64,000 bases of DNA from Eleusine coracana subsp. coracana (Eukaryota; Streptophyta; Magnoliopsida; Poales; Poaceae), in assembly GCA_032690845.1 (NCBI GenBank), contig CM064417.1, forward strand, positions 11,996,501 to 12,060,500, read 5' to 3'. The notes under the pieces are model-generated. The model saw only the letters and a program-made list of their open reading frames with translations, made no database searches and was not told where the DNA came from. The position numbers and the translations under genes are program-made. Shown piece by piece: positions 56,467 to 64,000 of the stretch. Numbering within the stretch: position 1 is the stretch's first letter; each line of letters opens with the position of its first letter.

Positions 56467-57371
56467 ATGGACGGACACAGTCAGCATGGAGAGAACATCT
56501 CAGGAAACAACGTTGAAGTCAACAACCATCAAACTAGAAATGTACAGCTTCCGCTTCCGCTACCACAGTCGGCCACCCTCACGGATATGATGAATGCCCA
56601 ACTACAGCTACTCCAGGCCGCAGGAGGACGACGTGGACACGGACGACTGGCTATATGAGATTGCCAAAAAGCTAAAGATAGTCGCTGCCAACGACCAAGA
56701 AAAGGTCGCACTGGCATCCCATCAACTAACCGGCCAAGCGGATGAATGGTGGGATAACTACTGTGAAGCCACGGCAGACCCAACCGCTATTGGCTAGACA
56801 GAATTCCAGGATGCCTTAAGACAATATCACATTCCTGATGGAGTTATGGACATAAACAAGGATGAGTTCCGAAACCTAAAACAAGGTTCCATGATGGTAA
56901 ACCAATACATCAAGAAGTTCATGAAATTAGCTCGTTACGCACCCGATGATATAAAACAGACAAAAATAAGCAAGAGCGTTTCAAGCAAGGATTATACGGC
57001 AAACTGAGAACGCACGCTATTGCCAACACATATGTAGACTTCAACACCATAATGAACAAGAGAATACTACTAGAAGAATCTCTAGCTCTGGAAACCAAGG
57101 ATCTGAAGCGCAAGTTCCAGGAACGTCAAGACAAACTGAAGAAACAGCGCACTGGATATACGTAGAAACCTAGTATCGCCCCATAATGCAGTTTCATGCC
57201 CCCAGATCCAACCCACCGCTTCAAGGGCGACAGAACCTAAGTCAGAGTAACGCAGCACCAAGGAGCCACACTACTGTCAATCAGACATCCACCAACAACA
57301 GGACATGCTATGCATGCGGAGAACCTGGACACATGATAGCAACCTATCCCCATCGAAACCAGGGAAACTGA
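56467..57371 (+). pseudogene. chromovirus gag
   Basis: ATG at 56467 (MDGHSQHGENISGNNVEVN), a frame change near 56630, then DDWLYEIAKKLKIVAANDQ, SHQLTGQADEWWDNYCEA, TEFQDALRQYHIPDGV, EFRNLKQGSMMVNQYIKKF and LARYAPDD. This is the retrotransposon gag domain. The zinc knuckle in 57186-57371 reads CYACGEPGHMIATYP: its last Cys is Tyr (57345-57347). Stops lie at 56797 and elsewhere. It is followed by the protease. Confidence 0.9.
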
Positions 57372-57479
57372 GCCGCTAATAGTATAGGGACCAAGTCCGT
57401 AGGATCGGTCGCACGTAATGCCCCTCAAGGTTTAGGACAGCAGTATAGTACCCAGAGCTACAATCTTGGGAAAGTGAAC

Positions 57480-57854
57480 CACATATCTGTCGAAGAAGCA
57501 GAGGCTACAAATGACGTAGTGCTCGGTGAGTACCTAGTCAACTTTACCATTGCCACGGTTTTGTTTGATTCGGGAGCTTCACACTCATTCATTTTCTTGG
57601 ATTTTGCTATTTAAAATCACATACCCATGATACCACTTAAGGTACCTCTTTTGACACAATCTTCGGGTGCCATGATCAAATGCCAACATGGCTGCCAAAG
57701 GGTACAAATCATTTTAAGTGGGGTATCCTTCCGAGCGGACTTAGTAGTACTAAACTCTAAAGGAGTGGATGTTATACTAGGAATGAATTGGCTATCCAAG
57801 CACAAAGGAAACATATCTTTTGAAGACCACATAGTAATGGCGGTCAACCATTAA
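57480..57854 (+). pseudogene. chromovirus aspartic protease
   Basis: Encodes ISVEEAEATNDVVLGEYLVN, ATVLFDSGASHSFIF (catalytic DSGA kept) and, after a TAA at 57612, IPLKVPLLTQSSGA, QIILSGVSFRADLVVLNSKG and VDVILGMNWLSKHKG. This is the pepsin-like retroviral protease, RVP_2 type. A stop at 57852 separates it from RT. Confidence 0.9.
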
Positions 57855-57904
57855 GAAATCTTTGTGACCTGTCAGCCCCGCCGGACAGGAGCAAGTAGTA
57901 TGAT

Positions 57905-59255
57905 ATGCCACTTAGAAGCCCCCTCTTTGGAAATAGTACCATAGTAAACGAATGCCCAGATGTATTTCCCGAAGAACTGCCAAGGATACCACCAAATAGA
58001 GAAGTTGAATTTGTCATTGATCTTGTCCCTGGAGTGAGACCCATCGCCAAACGCCCGTACAGAATGGCATCTAATGAACTAGAAGAGCTAAAGGTACAAA
58101 TCGCCGAATTATAGCAAAAAGGATACATCCGGCCCAGCTCATCCCCGTGGGGAGCCCCAGTATTATTCATGAAGATGAAAGATGGAAGTTTGAGAATGTG
58201 TGTGGACAACCGCTCACTGAACGAAGTAACCATAATACCAACTGCCCAGGATCGATGACCTCTTCGATCAACTTAAAGGAGCCATGTATTTCTCCAAGAT
58301 CGATCTTAGATCAGGATACTACCAATTGAAGATCAGAGAAGAGGACATTAAGAAGACAGCCTTTGTGACACGATATGGACAGTTTGAATTCACTGTGATG
58401 CCATTCAGACTCACGAACACACCGGCTTACTTCTTAAACTTGATGAATAAGATATTTATCGAAGAACTAGACGAATTTGTGGTAGTATTCATAGATGACA
58501 TACTCATCTACTCCAGGAGTGCCGAAGAGCATGAGCAACATTTAAGGATGGTACTAGAACGCCTCATGAGACATCAATTGTACGCCAAATTCAGAAAGTG
58601 CGAATTTTGGCTACAACAAGTTAGATTTTTAGGACACATCATCACCGCAGAAGGAATGTAGTGGACCTCGCTGGAAACAACCTAAGAATGCCACAGAAAT
58701 CAGAAGTTTCCTATGACTAGAAGGCTATTACTGGACATTCATTGAGGGATTTTTAAAGACTGCAAGACCTATGACGGAGCTAACACGGAAAGATAAGAAA
58801 TTTCAATGGAACCCTCAATGTGAGCATAGCTTCCAAGAACTAAAGAAAAGACTCACGGAAGCTCCAATACTCACTCTGCTAGACATACATAAGGACTTTG
58901 TGGTGTATTGTGACACATACTGAAATGGACTCGGATGTGTGCTAATGCAGGAGGACCGAGTCATTGCATACGCGTCCAAACAATTAAAAACTCATGAGCA
59001 GAATTATCTAATGCATGACCTAGAATTGGCAGTCATAGTGCATGCACCAAAGATATGGAGACATTACCTAATTGGTAATAAATGCAAAATCTATACGAAC
59101 CACAAGAGTCTGAAGTACATCTTCACCCAACTATATTTTGAACCTGAGACAAAGAAGATGGTTGGAACTGATGAAGGACTATGACTTGGATGTATAGTAT
59201 CACCCTGGGAAACCTAACGTAGTAGCCGATGCACTCAGCCACAAGGTCTATTGCA
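57905..59255 (+). pseudogene. chromovirus reverse transcriptase and RNase H
   Basis: DVFPEELPRIPPNREVEFVI, ELEELKVQIAEL, RPSSSPWGAPVLF and CVDNRSLNEVT give the RT fingers. Then FSKIDLRSGYYQLKI (first Asp), VTRYGQFEFTVMPF and VVFIDDILIYS, the intact active-site pair, and KCEFWLQQVRFLGHII. The RNase H part includes HKDFVVYCDTY, VIAYASKQLKTHEQNYLMHD and LAVIVHAPKIWRHYL, with YTNHKSLKYIF. Stops at about 58114, 58659 and 58919 and frame changes near 58240 and 58670 break it. Confidence 0.95.
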
Positions 59256-59260
59256 ACACC

Positions 59261-60540
59261 GTGAGTGCAACCCCTGTTAGCCCAGAGCTAATACAAAAGA
59301 TGAGTAGATTGAACTTACATATAACCATCCCAGGAGAAATACAAGCCCTAGAACTTCACCAGACTCTGGAAGAGAAAATCCGAGAAGCCCAGCTTCGAGA
59401 TCCTGAGTTACAAGAGCAAAAGGAACTTGTGAAAAGGGAAAATATTCCCTAATATCGGGTAGATGACAAGGGATTGCTATGGTTTGAAAATCGGATTTGC
59501 GTACCCAACACGGAAGAACTCCAGAAATTAGTATTAGATGAAGCCCATGACTCAAACTACTCTATCCGCCCCGAAACTACCAAGATGTACCAAGACCTGA
59601 AGCAGAAGTACTGGTGGAATGGCATGAAAAGGACATAGCAGAATATGTGGCCAGATATGATATCTGCAATCGGATAAAAGCCGAACACCAAAGACTACCT
59701 GGACTATTGCAACCGTTGCATATCCCTGTTTGGAAATAGGATGACATCGCAATGGATTTCATCGTTGGACTTCCAAGAACCCCGAAGGAAAATGACTTGA
59801 TATGGGTAATAGTCGACCGGCCAACCAAAGTGGTGCATTTCATAGCCGTGAAGATGACATATCGAGGAGACAAGCTAGCTCAGCCGTACATTGACAACGT
59901 CTTAAAGCTACATGGGGCACCCTCTAGAATTGTGCGCAATCAGGGAACCCAATTCACATCACATTTCTGGCAAAGCTTACATACACATCTACGCACCAAA
60001 TTGGACTACAGTGCTGCATATCACCCCTAAACTGATGAACAAACGGAACAAGTCAACCAAGTCCTCGAGGACATGCTAAGAGCTTGCATACTAACTTACA
60101 GATCTTATTGGGAAGATATCTTGTCCTTCGTGGAATTCTTGTTCAACAATAGCTACCAGACCAGCATTAAAATGGCACCATTTGAGATGCTCTATGGTAG
60201 AAAGTGTAGAACCCCACTGATGTGATTAGAGGTAGGAGAAAGATCATTCTATGGACCCGCAGTTATCAAAGAGGCAGAAGGAAAAGTCGTTGCAGTTAGA
60301 GAGACACTAAGGGCCGCACAGAACCGATAGAAAAGCTATACCGACAAACACCACAGAGAACTGCAATTTTACCCAGGAGACCAAGTCTATTTGAAAGTAT
60401 CGCCCATGAGAGGAGTGAGAAGATTTTAGGTACAAGGCAAACTAGCCCCTAGGTACATAGGACCATACAAAATCCTAAACAAGGTAGGCAAGGTAGCTTA
60501 CCAACTTGACCTACCTAAGGCCCTGTCAGAGGTACACCCA
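59261..60540 (+). pseudogene. chromovirus integrase
   Basis: Begins MSATPVSPELIQKMSRLNLH, then KGLLWFENRICVPNTEELQK, the region before the zinc finger. The core has DDIAMDFIVGLPRTPK (first Asp), then RIVRNQGTQFTSHFW. In relatives the latter is SDRGTQF, so the second catalytic Asp is Asn (59938-59940). EQTEQVNQVLEDML keeps the Glu. Downstream are SYQTSIKMAPFEMLYGRKC and LAPRYIGPYKIL, typical of the C-terminal GPY module. A stop follows at 60028 and others are scattered. It is inactive. Confidence 0.95.
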
Positions 60541-60843
60541 GTGTTTCATGTCTCGCAACTAAGAAAGTGCTTAAAAGTGCCAGAGCACGAGTTGCTGCTA
60601 GAGACTGTTGATCTGCACCCGGATCTCTACTACAAAGAATACCCAGTCAAGATCTTGGATATTGTCACTTGTCAGACTCGGACAAAGGCCACCGATTTCT
60701 GTCGAGTGCAATGGAATAATCACACAGAGAATGAGGCCACATGGGAAAGAGAGGACGATCCCAGAAAAGAGTACTCATACCTATTCAAGGACCAGTGCGA
60801 GTTTCGAGGACGAGAGTCATTTTTAAGTGGGGTATGTCTGTGA
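60541..60843 (+). pseudogene. chromodomain at the integrase C-terminus
   Basis: HPVFHVSQLRKCLKVPEHEL leads to YPVKILDIVTCQTRTKATDF, CRVQWNNHTENEATWE and DDPRKEYSYLF. This is the chromodomain-like fold of chromoviruses: a V-K-I-L-D strand, a VQW strand and an EATWE motif. It is thought to steer integration to marked chromatin. The reading frame runs into the LTR start at 60839, so the stop lies in the LTR. Confidence 0.85.
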
Positions 60844-63800
60844 TACCCTTGAATTTGGCCATTTAAAATATACCTCATAAATCATTTCATTTATTTTAAA
60901 AGAAAACCATTATGGAATAGAAAGGAAAAATAAACCTTAATTAAACTTAGAGACAAACCATTTCTAAATTCTAAAACTTGGAACATGACAAGTGCCTGTC
61001 TTTTTATTTCTTTCGGATTTTATTTGAATCCCTTCTTTTGAATTGGATTTGATTCGAGAAAAACCAGAAATAATAGGAAACCCTTTTCACATGAGGGGCA
61101 CCTTCTGCCTTCCTATCCCTCGTGGCCTAACCCAGCAGCCCAGCCGCCTGCCCCCCCCCCCCCCCCCCTTTTTTCCCTCTCTCTTTCGCCCATGCAGCCC
61201 AGTCCTCGGCCCACTTCCCCGCTCGGCCCAACTCGCGTGCATCTTCTTCCCCAACGGAGCGCGTTGTACCTTCTCTCCCCGATGTCGTTCCCCCTCCAAC
61301 GCCATCCCGGAAAGCACAAACACCGTACCCACCCACCCATCGCACCGACACAAAACGACACCACCGCCTTCACTCCACCTCAGCCTGCACTCCCACCTGC
61401 CCGAGGATGAGCACAGCGCCGCCTCCACTCCACCTCGGCCCTGCGATACCTTAACCCGCGTCATGACCCCGTTGCACTTCACCACCCACAGCGCCAGTGA
61501 GATGACCTTTCCTGGCCTCGTCGTGATTCCTTTACCATGCCGTACAACGAGGAGTCACGTCACCTTACTTGCACCACGACGCCGCGACGCGAGCCATCAA
61601 CGCGACCTCACCATGCCCCGCCTGCTCGATTAGACCTCTCCCTGACCTTGCCGCCGCCTAGCTCTTGGCCTTGCGCAGCGAGCCATCACGTCGCACTACT
61701 CCGCCAAGCCAGCTGGCTCTGCCGCCTTGCTCGCCATTGATGACCGTCATGGCGAGGCCGGCACCCATCTCTGTTGCTAGGCACGCCACCCCTCTTTCGC
61801 CTGTAAATAGAGTCACGTGTCCTTGTTAGCACCTCACCGCCACTCACAATCATTCCAGGCAAGTGCAGAGCCACCCCCCCCCCCCCCTTCTCTCTCCTGC
61901 TCTCACCCCATCGAGCCACACCGTAGCTGCTAGCCTGTCTTGGCCTTTCCCCTACCTCGCGATCACCCTAGGTGGACGCGGGACCTTCCCTGCACACATA
62001 TAGACCAAGTCCCATCGAACTTGAGCCATTGGAGCGACCAACGGCGAACTCCGATGAGCCCCAGCCATGGCGTCGCCGCCTCCCTCAGCCCCGGCCACAG
62101 CGCTCTGTCACCCTACACCCATAGCCGCTCATCGCACAACCCACGGCCACGATTAGATTATAAGACACCCCTTCGCCTCATTAAATCTCCAGATCAACGA
62201 CCCACAACCCTCTAGCCCATAGACCGCCCTCGCACCCAGTCCACCACCCCGTGGACCTGTTCCATAGCTTTTCCCATAGGAAAATAATTCTAGAGAATCT
62301 AGTAAATGCCAAAACCCGGTCATTTTTCATTTAGCCCCTAACATTACTATAATGATATTTTAACCCCTGTCATTTTATAACCAAGCCTCTAATATTTTCC
62401 ATAATTACAAATAGGTCCCTAGAACTTTCTACAAATTACAAATAGGACCCTAGACCTTCCCAAAGCCCTAGTTTTCAAACCGTAACTCCGATTCAGGCGA
62501 TTCTTGTGCGTTGGAATTGTTGTCTCGAACCCTAGCCCCTGAAGCCCTTCACATGGCCCCATTCCATCTGGTTTTCTCATCAATTGGGTTCTTCTCTTCT
62601 GTGTTTGGTTCTATGTCATTTTATGTCACGATAGCTTACGCATAGTTCACGATCTGCAGACGAAGAGAACTAGGAGCAGGAGCCCGAGGACCCGGACTAT
62701 GAACAAGACTTCAAGGACATGTTAGGAGGTAAGCTCTATCTATTCCTTGATCATGATTGCTCCTATTATTCCAAAAATGCACCCAATATAGAGCCTACTT
62801 CTTATATGCATTATTCCATGTATTTTCATCATTGCTTAGTTAAAGCCCACTTGTGTGAAAGTTAGCATTCTTATCGTCTATATAAGATATGAATGCTAGA
62901 TCCTTGATTGGTTGTAATTGTTATCCCACTACCTTGATAAACCTAGGAAGTTATCAATAGCTCTGCTAACAATGAAGAAACCCTTGCTAGTACATGCTTA
63001 GGATTTGTGATGATTATCACCATACTCCTACACTACCAAGTTTTATAAAATATGTGAAAATGCATTTGGTGGTGTGCGTGTGAATGGGTGGGTGTTAAAA
63101 CAATTGTGTTAAGGTGAAGCTGGGTGGGATGTACTTGGCCGTTGGTGAGACTCCTTAGTACTGGTGCAGAGTACTTGGTGATGGGGTCGTCAGAGCGGGT
63201 CCACCTGTCATGGACGAGTGCTCACCCTGCCACTTAGGAATGATTCATTTTGACCTCAACTTGGTGATTTTTTTCAGTACGACCACAGAACCTATATGGG
63301 CAGGACTAATGCGGAACCTGGGTTACGCAGCAAGGAAGTGTCACCTGGCGAGGTAGGAACGGACTCAGGGGTTGGTTTTGGTGCAAGTGGTGATAAGTCC
63401 AGTACTTGGCAAGAATATATGGAGATATGATTGTGTGTCATATATGGTGATATGATTGTGTGTCATATTTGGTGATATGACTGTGTGTCATAGCTTGTGA
63501 TATGACTTTGTGTCATAGTTGCAGAACCCCTGAGATCTGTGGTGGGCTTGTGGGCATGCTCAGGTGAAGTGGAAGCATTATATGATCCGTAGCTAAGAGC
63601 ACATAGCCTATGGGTACAGCGTACTAAGCTCTGCAGAGTTATTAATAAATCATTCAGATGTCCGTTGTCACTGGTTATGACACACCAAATTATTGGGCTC
63701 TTAAGATTTCCTTGATGAATGAGTGGGTGTAGTGAGACTCATGTTTTTGAGAATGGTGATTGGCAAGGTGTGCAAGAGTCATTATGATTGTGTATCGAAA

Positions 63801-64000
63801 GGCTCAACTAAAATATGGGAACTATCGGGATTGATTGTAATCTCCCCCAGGTCCAACCAAGTAAAAGTTATAAAACTGTTTTCATTCCTCAAAAGCCCCT
63901 TTGATTCTAATAGGGAGCCCTTGCATATGTGCTTTCCGCAAAACTATGAAAACTCAACCCCATTCCTTGACTACCATTCGAAATGCATGTATATACCCTT
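60839..64000 (+). repeat. 3' LTR of the chromovirus, cut by the window end
   Basis: TGTGATACCC onward, 3162 bp present of an expected 3.4 kb. The upstream AAGTGGGG is the likely polypurine tract. C-runs are at 61151-61168 and 61874-61887. The Pro/Ser/His-rich frames (61043-61633 and others) are LTR sequence, not genes. At 62896 it is uninterrupted, showing the target site of the element that split the other LTR. Confidence 0.95.

Larger units (their letters stand above)
41216..64000 (+). mobile_element. chromodomain Ty3/gypsy element (chromovirus), partial at window end
   Basis: The 5' LTR starts TGTGATACCC at 41216 and ends GGGTATCACA at 54655, interrupted by the 10-kb element at 43327-53330; without it the LTR is about 3431 bp. 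A PBS variant follows, then an upstream ORF, gag, protease, RT, RNase H, integrase and a C-terminal chromodomain. The 3' LTR starts at 60839 and is cut by the window end. Long LTRs plus chromodomain fit the Tekay/Del group of chromoviruses, which is inference. Many stops show it is inactive. Confidence 0.9.

Noticed and set aside
19336..59940. Deaminase-type hypermutation of the retroelements
   Set aside because: G-to-A losses were noticed at residues whose codons contain G, C-to-T stops also occur (for example TAA for Gln in the chromovirus integrase), and plants lack APOBEC enzymes. Methylcytosine decay is simpler.

Overview
This window is nuclear DNA of a grass (Poaceae, most likely panicoid). 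The evidence is the mix of repeats (Sirevirus-type copia elements with CCGGAC/GTCCGG palindromes, a Tat-type gypsy element with an antisense spliced gene, Athila-type and chromodomain gypsy elements, an L1-type LINE with an RNase H tail, hAT and Stowaway MITEs) and one GC-rich host gene. Genus and species cannot be fixed from the sequence alone.

Layout. A LINE (about 470-31033, + strand) carries a hAT-like MITE (516-1389) in ORF1 and is cut inside its endonuclease domain by a 25-kb Sirevirus-like copia element (2165-27149, - strand) flanked by a perfect TCAGG duplication. That copia element is itself cut at its reverse transcriptase YVDD motif by a Tat-type gypsy element (7042-21917, - strand, TSD ATGAT). 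The gypsy element contains an Athila-type insertion (12742-15553), a triplicated RNase H segment (15547-16353) and a broken gypsy fragment (17296-18230). Nesting is therefore three to four levels deep. From 31.0 to 41.2 kb lies the only gene-bearing stretch: one class III peroxidase (32579-33791, - strand, two exons) with a duplicated 3' flank, a SINE-like insert, a Stowaway MITE, two hAT-like elements and LINE fragments. From 41216 to the window end is a chromodomain gypsy element on the + strand with LTRs of about 3.4 kb; its 5' LTR is interrupted by a 10-kb Sirevirus derivative (43327-53330, - strand) that lacks pol but carries a second, unrecognised ORF. Its 3' LTR runs off the window.

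How it fits together. The peroxidase is the only apparently functional protein gene. All transposon reading frames are decayed, and several have lost a catalytic or zinc-binding residue. LTR comparisons by eye (approximate) give about 8% divergence for the Tat element, about 9% for the pol-less Sirevirus, 7% for the outer against the middle LTR of the copia composite, but only 1.5-3% for its duplicated inner parts. This supports old insertions followed by a more recent unequal crossover. The most interesting items are the second ORF of the pol-less Sirevirus with LTR-like palindromes upstream of it, the seven-exon antisense gene in the Tat element, the triplication that captured an LTR terminus, and an apparent gene-conversion tract between the chromovirus LTRs.
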